Translations under genes and position numbers: made by a program
Part shown: one piece after another, positions 11,938 through 22,269 of the stretch
Numbering within the stretch: position 1 is the first letter of the stretch
How the letters are laid out: each line of letters begins with the position of its first letter
The notes under the pieces: model-generated
Database searches by the model: none
Seen by the model: the letters and a program-made list of their open reading frames with translations, nothing else
What the model was told of the DNA's origin: nothing
Assembly (NCBI RefSeq): GCF_004193775.1
Contig: NC_041003.1
Coordinates: 22,506,790-22,570,789 of the forward strand
Source: Glycine soja
Lineage: Eukaryota > Streptophyta > Magnoliopsida > Fabales > Fabaceae
Length of the DNA stretch: 64,000 bases
Reading direction: 5' to 3'

Positions 11938-12214
11938 AGGGCCTTAGGTGGGAACTAATCATGTAAACGGTTGATGGGAAGGGTAGAGTTAGTTAAGATT
12001 AGTTACCACTAACTCGTGCGGTTAGGGATGATTCTTACATCCATATAAATAAGCTGTAACGAACTCAAAGGAGAATAACAGAAATATCATCGAGAAGCTT
12101 CCTCTCTCACTTTCTCTCCTTTCTCTTCTAATTTCCGTCATCGTCTTCGCGAGCCCTCAGCTTGCGCAAGTCTGTGACCGTGGAGGTTGCCTAGCCCTCG
12201 AACGCTAGGTATCA
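11844..12214 (+). repeat. Chromovirus 3' LTR
   Basis: 371 bp, 98.9% identical to the 5' LTR. Contains the last 31 codons and the stop of the polyprotein. Confidence 0.95.
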
Positions 12215-12219
12215 ACGAC

Positions 12220-12523
12220 CCTCTCCAAAACAAATAATTAGACAAATGGAAACTTTACATAAAACACAGAATAAAACTCTAGCTAATCAATACTTTAAAG
12301 GTAGTGGTTAAAGAATTAAAACAAAAAATTTAATATGTAAATCATAAAAAAATGTAAAATAAATTATGAGAAACACAATTTTATGTCTCCCAATAAAAAA
12401 ATTTCTACTCTCAGCTTTTTGACTAATGCTCTTGCTGACACTTATTAGTATTTGTCAAACTCTTAATTAGTAATACTATATTGAGAAAAAAAATGGAAAA
12501 GAATAAAAAAAAAAAGGAGCAAC
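12220..12523. other. AT-rich intron-like CACTA interior
   Basis: No open frame or recognisable exon. Probably intron sequence downstream of the sulfate-transporter exon on the minus strand. Confidence 0.4.
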
Positions 12524-12677
12524 CTCGTGTTTATTTTGAAAAACTGAACTCAAAACTAGAACCACGACCATCTTTTTGGAGAAATGTTTGATTCCGAGAA
12601 GGCCCTTGAGCTGTTGCAAAGCTACAATTACAGCTGATCCAGCCATGAACCCAATAAAATCAATGATAAATCCTAGC
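12524..12677 (-). pseudogene. Captured sulfate transporter exon C
   Basis: 154-bp block with an AG acceptor (TTGCAG) and a GTTGCT donor on the minus strand. It encodes LGFIIDF, then GFMAGSAVIVALQQLKGLLG, then IKHFSKKM. This matches a transmembrane segment of SULTR-type proton/sulfate symporters. Compared with the usual family text (IIDFLSKA...GFMAGAA) about seven residues are missing without shifting the frame. It belongs with exons A and B at 30234-30601. The Ogre-like element inserted into the intron between them. Confidence 0.85.
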
Positions 12678-12953
12678 CTGCAATCATTTGAGACTTTACC
12701 TCATATTTCACTTGAGACCCTTTTTCTTTTGTCATTTTCCAAATGAAAAATTGAAGGTTAACCTCTCAAACTATTCATTTAATTTCTATGGTTGTCTCAA
12801 TTTTAAGTTTCTCAACAAATAAGTTTAAATAAATTATCATAAAGTAACAATAAGATTTAGCCTCTATACAATTTTTTTTCCCAGTTTATCAGTGGTAGAA
12901 AGTTCTTGGAGCAGTTTTATATTGCAAAAAAATTAATGCTAGTGAGAGGGACC

Positions 12954-15187
12954 TGTCGCAACCTACCCTACGGCGGGAGGGCGACGTGAGACTCGCGGGA
13001 TGCGTGTTCCATGAAAGGAATACGTGCGGAGTCGCCACCAACGTTTATTTGAGGAAAACGTCGGAAAAACCGGAAAAGACGCAATCTACGAACTTTTAAG
13101 TGAAAGGTTCGGGAGTTGTATTTACGCACGGGGAACGTATTAGCACCCCACACGTCCATCACAAGGGACGACAGCCTTTAATCGAATGTGCAAACATGAC
13201 TTTGATTTTTACGTTCCCTTTATGTTCTTATATCTTTTATGCCTTTTTTATATTTTTCTCTTTTTGTGGTCGACAAGGGTGTTTTCCCTTTGCTCCTACG
13301 TATTCCTCAATTGTGATGAGGAAATCAGACCTACGTAGTTCTTTCGGAACAAAGTGTTTGGTTAAGTTGTTTTTTATCTTTTTGCAAGATATATTTTGAT
13401 TGAACAAAAGGTCATTTAAGGTGTTGGACCATTAAACGGTCTTTTGATTTTGAAAGGAGAGAAACGTTAAGGCGTTGGACCATTAACGATCTCTTGTTTT
13501 TTGAAAGGAGAGAAACGTTAAGGCACTTGGACCATTAACGATCTCTCGGGGTGGTCGACAAAAGAGGGGCTTTTGCTCCTACGTATCCTCAATTGCGATG
13601 AGGAAATCAGACCTACGTAGTTCTTGCAAAAGCGGTAAAGTTACATGTTGATTTTATGCTTTTGAACGATCCATGTTAACCGATAAAAGCAAAGAGGACC
13701 ATTTAAGGCGTTGGACCATAAAACGATTTTTAGTGATTTTTCGGACAAAACTTGATTTGTGAGTTGATTTTAGTCTTAGTTTCACTTTGGTTATTAATCA
13801 ATTCATTCAAGGAAATTTCCAAAGAAAAACGTCCGATCGATTTTTTTGATTATTTCATTCAAAGATATTTTGATTATTTTATTATTATTTTTCAAGATAT
13901 TTCTATTATTTTATTATTATTTTACTTTTTTTGGTTTAACCGAGGTTATAGCGTGAATGATCGGTTAGATTTTGTTTCAAAAGTGATTAAACGAAACTAT
14001 AACACAAATGATCGGTTGAAATTCATTTTATCATTTATTAGGTGAGAAAACGGCTTAAATAAACGGTAAAAGCGCGTTAAAGACGGAAGAAAAGAAATCG
14101 AAAATGAACGAAATAAAGATGAAAGCTTAAAAAAAAAAAACAAGAAATGAATTGAAAGTCTCGGATTCAAAAACTTACCCGTTGAAGAACGAAGAACGGA
14201 TGAAGAACGGTGAAGAACGGACGAAAACCTTCACGGATTTGCTTACGGAAACATCTCGGAAGCGTTACGGAAGCACCTCGGCTTGGATTTTCTTCACGGA
14301 AACAATTTTTTTCACCCAAAACAGCTGAAATACATAGCCAGGGGGCTCAGGGATCCTTAGAACAACCCCCTTCAGCCTATTTATAGGAAAAAGGGGGAGG
14401 AGGTTGCCGCCCAGCTCGCCCAGGCGAGCTGGGTTGCTTCCTCCAGAAGCAATTCAGCTTCAAAAAAACATTCTGGAAGGCCCAATCAAAAATTTCGAAA
14501 TCGCTATTTGCACCCCCCCCCAACTTTGATAAGTTCACCCCTTTCTTTCGTAATTTCGGAAAAGTTACGGAAGCCTTACGGAAGCATATAGGACTTGATT
14601 TTCATCTTTTTTTCTCTTCCCTCTAACTCGTATTAAGTTAAATATGCTTATTTAGGGTTATGGGAATTTTACGGAGGCATTACGGGTGTCTCGGAAGCCC
14701 CGGAATCCCATTTTTCAACAAAACGGGGGGTGTGGTGGCTACCTAGCTCGCCTAGGCGAGCTAGGTTACTTCAACCTTAAGCAAGAAATTGCCCAGAAAC
14801 CTTTAGAAGGGCCCAGATGCGAAAATTACTATTTGCACCCCCTATTTTACTAAATACACCCCCCCTTTCCCATTTTTTTTGGTGATTTTTTTCGTAACGA
14901 TACTTGTTTTCTTTCCGTAATGTTACGGAACCTTGCGGATTACATAATCATCCCTTTTTTGACTTACGGAATGTTACGGAACCTCACGAATTGTACAACG
15001 ATGCTTCCTTTTGATTTCCGGTGTGTCACGGAACCTTACGGATTGTGCATCAATACTTTCTTTCGGTTTCCGGCACATCACGGAACTTCACAAATTGCCT
15101 AATGATGGGTGCCAAGCACCTCAAAATGACCAAATACAAGTTGCATGCCACCAAGCAAAGGTCCCCGGACGAAATTAGGGTATGACA
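12954..15187 (-). repeat. Ogre-like 3' LTR (left copy)
   Basis: 2234 bp. Its ends on the plus strand are TGTCGCAACC and GGGTATGACA. It contains two CTACGTA hairpin modules (13266-13345, 13551-13626), AAGG-core hairpins (13405-13730), perfect palindromes at 14410-14433 and 14742-14765, and a degenerate array rich in TTACGGAA (14880-15090). It reads the same as 27824-30016 apart from scattered substitutions and indels. Confidence 0.93.
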
Positions 15188-15205
15188 GTTGCCCCTCTTT
15201 ACTTG
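15188..15205 (-). promoter_or_regulatory. Polypurine tract of Ogre-like element
   Basis: On the minus strand AGTAAAGAGGGGCAAC abuts the LTR start TGTCATACCC. This is the expected place and composition for the plus-strand DNA primer. Confidence 0.75.
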
Positions 15206-15313
15206 TCTTTTATTGGAGATAAAAGGGAAGTAAAGATAAGATACTAATTTCGTTGACGAGAGTCGCGGGTGACCATAAAATCTCCGCATGCAAATGACTT
15301 GTTGTCCCCGGGG

Positions 15314-16386
15314 GAACAAAGGGTGTAGAAGACGATGTCAGTCTCTGCATGCTATCAGGCTTTTCGTCTTACAGATAGCAAAAAGGAATGTTTATACGGA
15401 TAACCACTCGGGTATTTCCGCCCGTCAGCGTGACTCAAAAGTCAGTATGACAGATCTTGTGAGCGCGGAAGATGACGTAAATCTCCGCGTGTCAACGGGC
15501 TTGTCGGCCGCGATTGACGAAGGGCGCAGAAGACGACGTTAGTCTCTGCGTGCTATCAGGCTTTTCGTCTTACAAACAGCAAAAAAGAATGTTTATACGG
15601 ATAACCACTCGGGTATTTCCGCCTGTCAGCGTGACTCAAATGTCAATATGACAGATCTTGTGAGCGCGGAAGATGACGTAAATCTCCGCGTGTCAACGGG
15701 CTTGTCGGCCGCGATTGACGAAGGGCGCAGAAGACGACGTTAGTCTCTGCGTGCTATCAGGCTTTTCATCTTACAGACAGCAAAAAAGAATGTTTATACG
15801 GATAACCACTCGGGTATTTCCGCCCGTCAGCGTGACTCAAATGTCATTATGACAGATCTTGTGAGCGCGGAAGATGACGTAAATCTTCGTGTGTCAACGG
15901 GCTTGTCGGCCACGATTGACAAAGGGCGCAGAAGACGACGTTAGTCTCTGCGTGCTATCAGGCTTTTCGTCTTACAGACAGCAAAAAAGAATGTTTATAC
16001 GGATAACCACTCGGGTATTTCCGCCTGTCAGCGTGACTCAAATGTCAGTATGACAGATCTTGTGAGCGCGGAAGATGACGTAAATCTCCGCGTGTCAACG
16101 GGCTTGTCGGCCGCGATTGACGAAGGGCGCAGAAGATGACGTTAGTCTCTGCGTGCTATCAGGCTTTTCGTCTTACAGACAGCAAAAAATAATGTTTATA
16201 CGGATAACCACTCGGGTATTTCCACCCGTCAGCGTGACTCAAATGTCAGTATGACAGATCTTGTGAGCGCGGAAGATGACGTAAATCTCCGCGTGTCAAC
16301 GGGCTTGTCGGCCGCGATTGACGAAGGGCACAGAAGACGACGTTAGTCTCTGCGTGCTGTCAGGCTTTTCGTCTTACAGACAACAA
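15314..16386. repeat. 201-bp tandem array, about five units
   Basis: The marker TAACCACTCG begins at 15401, 15602, 15803, 16004 and 16205, an exact 201-bp period. Each unit holds two stem pairs, GCGGA...TCCGC and GCAGA...TCTGC. It lies between the captured ORF region and the 3' LTR of the Ogre-like element. The related element at 54553 has essentially one unit (54880-55080). Confidence 0.95.
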
Positions 16387-17430
16387 AAAAAGTTTTGAAA
16401 GTGCGGACAACCACTTGGGTATCTCCGCATGTCACGTGACTCCAGTGCCAGCATGACAGAACTTGTGAGGGTGGCCGACAAAAGCGAGGCTCTTGCTCCT
16501 ACGTATCCTCCAATGAGGAACTCAGACCTACGTAGTTCTTGATAACTTGTGAGACTTGAAAAAGTCTCCACCGGAAGATGCTGACATCTCCGGAAAGGGC
16601 GCAGATGACCACATTGGCCTCTGCTCATCAATCACACTTGGGGTCACTGAATGACGAGGTGCGGATAACCGTAAGGTGTCTCCGCGGGCTACCAGCTCTT
16701 GGGTCATGGCAACAAAAAGTGGTGTGGTCGACAAAAGCAGGGCTTTTGCTCCTACGTATCCTCAAATGAGGAACTCAGACCTACGTAGTTCTGGATAACT
16801 TGTGAGACTTGAAAAAGTCTCGGTGTTTTCTCCACTAAAATGCAAACATGCTTTAGCAAAGAGACAAATATTCCAACTTATTAGAGCAGCATATGCGTTT
16901 TTGAGTGAAAAACAATGCGTCTACCGGGGAAGGAGAGTATGCTGATGAAATCCCCCATAACCATAAATGAGATTTTGGATGTTAGCATTTCGTTTCTAAA
17001 TGACCATTTAGAGGAAACACTGGGTTCAACTAAAATAGAAGAAAATCACTCAAAGTGTATCAACCTCGCACAGGTAAGTGTTTCATCCTAATTCCGAACC
17101 ATAGATATGTCACGACTTGACTTTGCGAATTATTTCCTATCAAATCAAAGATTACATGCGTGATCATGGATCTATAGGACTTCCCTTGGAAACGGGTTCT
17201 TTTGGTGGGTTTTTCGGCTTTTGATTTTTTTTTTTTGGCTTTTTTCCTTTTCTATTTTTGTTTAGTGCGGGGCGAAGAAGTCGCTAGCGCACAAGATTTT
17301 GGTTGGCAATTAAAGGGAGAAGACCACTTTAGATCGTGGCTTCCTTTCCTTCTTTTTGTTCATTTGGTGACAATTCTGTATTGTTCAGATATTGTCCGGT
17401 CCAAAGACCTTTCTGCACATTTCTTCTGTT
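16387..17430. other. 3' region of Ogre-like element with hairpin modules
   Basis: Holds two CTACGTA hairpin modules (about 16469-16540 and 16725-16796). It also holds a segment at 16890-17085 that is almost identical to 55940-56125 and ends at CACAGGTAAGT, a donor-like site on the plus (antisense) strand. No protein family was recognised. One extra base in this copy shifts the plus-strand frame relative to the other copy. Confidence 0.5.
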
Positions 17431-17439
17431 TTCTTTCGA

Positions 17440-17640
17440 TCCTTGATCAGGAGCTTTCTTTCCTTCTTCTTCTTCCTTTTCCTTTTTTTTTTCTTTCTCC
17501 CATTCTTTGATTGGGAATTTTCTTTCTTTTCTTTTTGCTTTCTCCCACTCTTTGATTGGGAATCTCCTTTCTTTTCTTTTTGCTTTCTCTTTGATTGGAA
17601 ATTTTCCTTCTTTTCTTTTTGCTTCCGAGGGTAAGGATTG
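17440..17640. repeat. Pyrimidine-rich degenerate tandem repeat
   Basis: Units of about 50 bp built on TTTGATTGGGAATTTTC, strongly C/T on the plus strand and purine-rich on the sense strand. The Lys/Glu/Gln/Ser-rich open frames on the minus strand are an effect of composition. The homologue is at about 56500-56700. Confidence 0.8.
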
Positions 17641-18149
17641 ACATTCTCACCCTGGGTCAAGGTTTATGGTGAGTCAGGATTTTGGCTCAAGACTTGTAGA
17701 ATGGCTAGACATGATACATGTCAGGGTTTGGTTTGGTTCAAGGATAAAAGGGAGGCCCCACATTATTTCCATGACACAAATGCAAAAATGATGATTTGGA
17801 AATTTTATGCAAAACTGGTCATGCATGCACCTATGCGGACACTCAAGTGTCAAATTTTTATGGTCATGTGATGCTAGGGCTCAGGATTCATTTCCTCCAT
17901 TTTAAATCAACCCAATGTTTCCAAAATATGTTCTTTTATCAATTTGTGCATTCATCCGAGTCCATTTTGGGTACTTGGGAAAATTTCACAGCATTCACCC
18001 TTCAGGTGTACACACATTTTTTTTCCAAAAACTAGCTATGATCAGCGAATTTTTTTTTCAAAGAAGAGTTGGAAGTCATCTCTTTTCTAAAGCATGTTGG
18101 TTTTTCAGCTAGACAACTTATTTTTCTTTTTTTCTCTCTTTTTTTTTTC

Positions 18150-18360
18150 TTTTTATGAGGTATTTTGCTACCTAAACATGTGTATATTTTTGTGAGGTAT
18201 TTTTGCTATATACATGCATATCCAAGGTATCTTGCTACCTAAACATACATATATATATTTTGTGAAGTGTGTTTTTTTTTGTTGACATACATGCATACCT
18301 AAGGTATCTTTCTACCTAAACATACATATATATATTTTGTGGGGTATGACTACCTTTCGA
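18150..18360. repeat. TACCTAAACATAC/ATGCATAT degenerate repeat
   Basis: Units of about 75-85 bp with GAGGTAT, GCTACCTAAACATAC and short TA runs. The second copy (57295-57600) is longer and contains a (TA)n expansion at 57462-57494. Confidence 0.75.
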
Positions 18361-18577
18361 GCTTGTGCTCGTTTTATTTAAATTCTTAGGATCATGAGCA
18401 ACTAGGTGTGTCCCAATATGACTTGAGAAACAAAAGGTGATCAAATAGCAAGCAGAAATTTAAAAGTTACTAGGTTGCCTCCTAGTAGCGCTTCTTTAAC
18501 GTCTTGAGCTGGATGCCTAATGATTTGTCGGTCATGGACCTAGTACTTTGCTTACCTTTGGCTTTGGACTTGGTCGC

Positions 18578-19420
18578 CTATGGGTCGGCCATGTGTCGTA
18601 GGAAACACTCTAACCTTTTTATGGATGAGCTGAGGTGAACTCTAGAGGTGGTGGCGGTGTGTCTATTGCCCGCTACCGGCCATCCCAATGCTGCTGTGGT
18701 GTTTCGCCCTGCGCCTGCCTGGGGGCGCAGTACTTCTTGATGAAAGCTCGATTGGTAGAGGGCCTGATGACCTTGCTGGGGGCGATAGGCACTCCCTTGA
18801 ACTGACAGAGACCCGTATTTAGGGCTGGCAACTCCAAGACCCTGTTGGCATTCTTCGGGTCCACTAGGTGTCTTGTGGGCACGATCCCTGCAAACAATAG
18901 ATGACATCAGAAATCAGTTGGGGGAGGTGCATACTTACCTATGTCATGATGGCATGAGCTTGCTGGGGGGACGAGCGCCCTGTAGGGCCGACAGAGGCCC
19001 GTAACCAGAGCTGAAAACCCCAGGGCCCTGTTGGACTTCTTCAGGTCCACTGGGTGTCTTTGTGGGTGCGATCCCTGCAAACAATAGATGGTGTCAGAAA
19101 TCAGTTGAACCATATGCATACTTACCCATGTCGGGACGACACAAACCAACTTATACTTTTGTAGGGGAAGATTGGCATTGCGGTCGCTGGGCAAAATGTT
19201 GCTAAGTAGCAATGTCATCTATATCTGTGTAAGAGTGGTCATGTTGGTGCGCATGATCCGCACTCGTCTCTTTGCAGCGGCACGGGTGAAATCTTGCCCC
19301 GGTATGCATAGTAGCTATGTAATAGCCTCCCTCTCTGGTTGTGCTCGCACAGTTGGCCCTCCTCCAATATCAAGGGGTGGCCCAGGAACCGTTAAAAGGA
19401 AACTACTGGCCCCTTAACCG
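18578..19420 (-). pseudogene. Plant transposon-domain ORF remnant inside Ogre-like element
   Basis: Minus-strand text from 19420 downward reads like the C-terminal half of the 'putative plant transposon protein' (Transposase_32/env-like) family: REA...LLCIPGQDFTRAA, then MTLLLSNILPSDRNANLPL, VQLISDTIYCLQG, KSNRALGF.ALVTGLC, and NRAFIKKYCAPRQAQGETPQ. It has frameshifts. The LISDTIY...GLC block occurs twice in tandem (about 18770-18955 and 18956-19150). A duplicate with the same architecture is at 57860-58640. It sits between gag and the 3' arrays, where pol would normally be. Its role in the element is unknown, and it is probably a captured or relict ORF. Confidence 0.6.
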
Positions 19421-19444
19421 GGAGTGCAAGTCTCGGTTAAGCAT
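19416..19444. repeat. Hairpin next to the 24-bp array
   Basis: CTTAACCG and CGGTTAAG arms surround a short loop just before the array. The same hairpin is conserved at about 58656-58685. Confidence 0.7.
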
Positions 19445-19489
19445 ATAAGGGCAGAGGACCTTAAATTCTCTTAAGGTGTGCATGTGGAG

Positions 19490-19985
19490 CACACTGAAAA
19501 TGAGGACACGTAGCCCTCTAAAGGTGAGGGCGTGCAGCCCTCTCAAGGTGAGGATGTGTAGTCCTCTGGAGGTGAGGGCGTGCAGCCCTCTGATGGCGAG
19601 GACTTGTAGTCCTCTCAAGGTGAAGGCGTGCAACCCTCTGTTGGCGAGGACGTGTAGTCCTCTAAAGGTGAGGGCGTGTAGCCCTACGAAGGTGAGGACA
19701 TGCAGTCCTCTGATGGCGAGGGCGTGTAGCCCTCTGAAGGTGAGGACGTGTAGTCCTCTAAAGGTGAGGGTAACTAGTACCCAAGGCGAGGGCGTGTAGC
19801 CCTCTGAAGGTGAGGACGTGTAGTCCTCTGAAGGTGAGGGTAACTAGTACCCAAGGCGAAGGCGTGTAGCCCTCTCAAGGCGAGGACGTGTAGTCCTCTC
19901 AAGGTGAGGACGTGCAGTCTTCTGAAGGCGAGGTCGTGTAGTCCTCTAAAGGCGATAGGTACAAGTACCCAAGGGTCCACCCTTA
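19490..19985. repeat. 24-bp hairpin tandem array (copy 1)
   Basis: About 20 units of 24 bp. Each holds a 6-bp stem and 5-nt loop, either GAGGAC-loop-GTCCTC or GAGGGC-loop-GCCCTC, joined by AAGGTGA or TGGCGA-like spacers. Some units have a different stem with the same shape (GGGTA-ACTAG-TACCC). The unit is a multiple of three and stop-poor, so long spurious frames appear on both strands. Confidence 0.95.
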
Positions 19986-20805
19986 TAAGAAAGCAAGAGA
20001 TCGACTCATCGAGAGGGCCGGTCATCCCAAATCCACAAGATTTGGACATTAGATGTAGGAAATCTATGCAGTTAACATAATTTTTAGGGATGCAGATGCA
20101 TGCAACCTTTGTCGTGAAATTTGGTAAATGTGGACTTCATATGAAACAATGCAATGTAATGGAAAGTTGTACAATGTTCATGACATTCTTTCCCTATTTT
20201 GTGATTTTGATTTTTATTTGATTTTTTTGGGAAACACAGATTGATTGTCCTTTTGAAAGAGGAAATAGTCCATGCAACCTTATCCTATCTTTTGCAAATC
20301 TCTCCGGGAACTCCCTCAAAGTGTGTGTTCTATTTGATTTAGTCACTTGACCATTTTGGAGTGACGGCAATGGATTCGTTTGATGTTTAATCAATCCATT
20401 GAAATCCTAGGGTTTGTTCCGCCCCCCCCCCCCCCTTTTTTTGTTTAAAAACATCGACGGGTGAGAACTTTTGATCGGCCCCTATGTTCACTTGACGCTC
20501 ATGCACGGTGCCCCTCATTGCCCCAGTGTAAGGCTTTGAGGTACCAATCATTGTCTTTTGTCATGACCTTGTAGGAGGGAACCTATTGGGTGAGAACTTC
20601 TAATCTGTCCCTAGGTTCACTTGAGGCTCATGCACGATGCCCCTCATTGCTCCAGTGTAAGGCTTTGAGGTACCAATCGTTGTCTTGTTTTCATAGCCTC
20701 GTAGTGAGGAAGAATGAAAGAAGCAGTTGATTCTTGCAAAAAGAATTTTCCAAGGACGAGAAATAGTTGAAGGATTTTTTGATGGATTAAGTCAAATGAC
20801 TCCTA
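19986..20805. other. Non-coding segment with a local duplication
   Basis: No recognised gene. Contains a C14 run (20422-20435) and a direct duplication of a block starting GGGTGAGAACTT (about 20459-20570 and 20589-20695). The second family member has only one copy (60130-60235). Confidence 0.7.
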
Positions 20806-21851
20806 TGTAGAAGCAAGATGTTTTGATGTTTTGATGATGCCAAAGGATCAAGTACTTCCAAGTTTTATTCAAGACAAGAATCCAAGAATCCAAGAAAATC
20901 AAGATATATGATCAAGTTGATCTCTAGAATCTTAGGAAGAAGTTTCCAAATTGAAAAAGCAAAAGGTTTGGCCAAAGACTTCTATCCAAATCATTTTAAA
21001 TTGAGATTTACTCTCTGTTAATCAATTACCAGCAGCTGAAAATGTTTATAACAGTCACTATAAATTTGAATTCAAAATTTATAATGTGTAATCGATTACA
21101 CATGGATGGTAATTGATTACCAGCAGTTTATTCAAATTTTAAAGCCTGTAATCGATTTCACAAGTCTTGTAATCGATTACCAGAGGAGATTTTCAGAAAA
21201 TAATTTCCAAGAGTCACATCTATTCAAATGGTTTATGAATGGCCATCAAAGGTGACTTGGAAACACGAATTTAAAGAGAGTTTTCATTGCCCAAAAATTT
21301 TTATCCTCTCAAAAGATTAAGAGTTTTTCTGAACTGAAATGTCTTATCCTCTCAAAAAGATTCCTTGGTCAACCACTTGCATATTCAATAAGGAATTTTG
21401 ATTGATCTTCATTGTACAATCTATCTCTTTTAAGAGAGATTTCTTCTTCTTATTTCTAAAAAGGGATTAAGAGACCGTGGGTCTCTTGTTGTAGAGGATT
21501 CCTGAACACAAGGGAAGGGTTGTCCCTGTGTGGTTCAGACTTTGTAAAAGGAGTTTTACAAAGAGAGTGGAAAATCTCAAGTGGGTTGCTTGAGGACTGG
21601 ACGTAGGCACGGGAAGTGGCCGAACCAGTATAAATCAAGTTTGCATTCCTCTCTTCCTTTAAACTTCTTTTATTTATTGCTATTTATCTTTTGCTTTAAA
21701 GAAGTTTATTTTGAATTGTCTTTTGAGTAATTCATGTTAAGGGTGCATTGTTAATCCAAAAAGAAAGAGTGATAGTTCAATTGGGGAATAGTCTTTGCAT
21801 CTTAATTCAACCCCCCCCTTTCTTAAGATAACTGAGGCCATTTGTCCAACA
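20806..21851 (-). mobile_element. Copia-type solo LTR inside Ogre-like element
   Basis: 1046 bp. On the minus strand it starts TGTTGGACAAATGG and ends CTTGCTTCTACA, with a 5-bp duplication TCCTA (20801-20805, 21852-21856). It carries TAATCGATTAC motifs and a run AAAGGGGGGGTTGAATT near its start. No internal copia sequence remains, so it is a solo LTR. The same insertion is found at 60350 in another family member. Confidence 0.88.
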
Positions 21852-22269
21852 TCCTATTCTTGACAACTCGCTTCTCTAAGAAGACAAACTTTCCGGAATG
21901 ATAAAATGAAGTCACATGAACGTCAATATTTTTACTTGAAAACACAGTCAATCAAATGCCCCCTCTTCTTTTTTTTTTTTACTTTACTCGTCGTTTTACG
22001 ACACCCCCACCAATGTGCAAGATGAGTAATCTCTGATTGAACGGTCTTGGAAGTCAACACTCAGGAGCGCAGGTTGCTTGAGCAAACAGACCAATGGCTT
22101 ACACTCACATTCCGGTGGAAGTTGAATAAGCAAAGATGTGTTTGTGAGAGGATGAGAGAGACAAGGATGTCCATTTTATCCATATCATTTAGCATTGTAA
22201 ATGTGGTTTATAATAATGGCATAAACTTGAAAATCCTGATGAGTCATAACAACAGCTTCCAGAATTGCC

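Larger units (their letters stand above)
7066..12214 (+). mobile_element. Ty3/gypsy chromovirus, complete with LTRs
   Basis: LTRs of 371 bp at 7066-7436 and 11844-12214 begin TGATACG and end GGTATCA. They differ at only 4 positions. The 5-bp target duplication is ACGAC (7061-7065 and 12215-12219). A polypurine tract GGAAGAAGAGGGGGA lies at 11829-11843. The interior carries gag, protease, RT, RNase H, integrase and a divergent chromodomain, but with several stops and frameshifts. It inserted into intronic DNA of the CACTA element. The LTR identity argues for insertion within roughly the last half-million years if a typical plant rate of about 1.3e-8 per site per year applies (inference). Confidence 0.95.

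Noticed and set aside
15314..16386. Centromeric satellite
   Set aside because: The period and sequence do not look like the roughly 91/92-bp soybean centromere satellites, and the array sits inside a bounded retroelement.
17385..17660. Lys/Glu-rich protein frames (KKKEKKENFQSK-like)
   Set aside because: Product of a purine-rich degenerate tandem repeat, open in more than one frame.
19080..19135. Apparent short intron GGTAAGTATGC...TTTGCAGGG on the minus strand
   Set aside because: The intervening text continues the transposon-domain protein (VQLISDTIYCLQG) in frame, so it is coding-derived sequence that resembles splice sites.
20422..20435. C14 homopolymer as a structured element
   Set aside because: A plain homopolymer. 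Length is unreliable and the second copy has a shorter C run.
21960..21985. Second (central) polypurine tract in the Ogre-like element
   Set aside because: A purine run on the minus strand (AAGAAGAGGGGGCA) is present, but no LTR edge follows it and composition alone is weak evidence.
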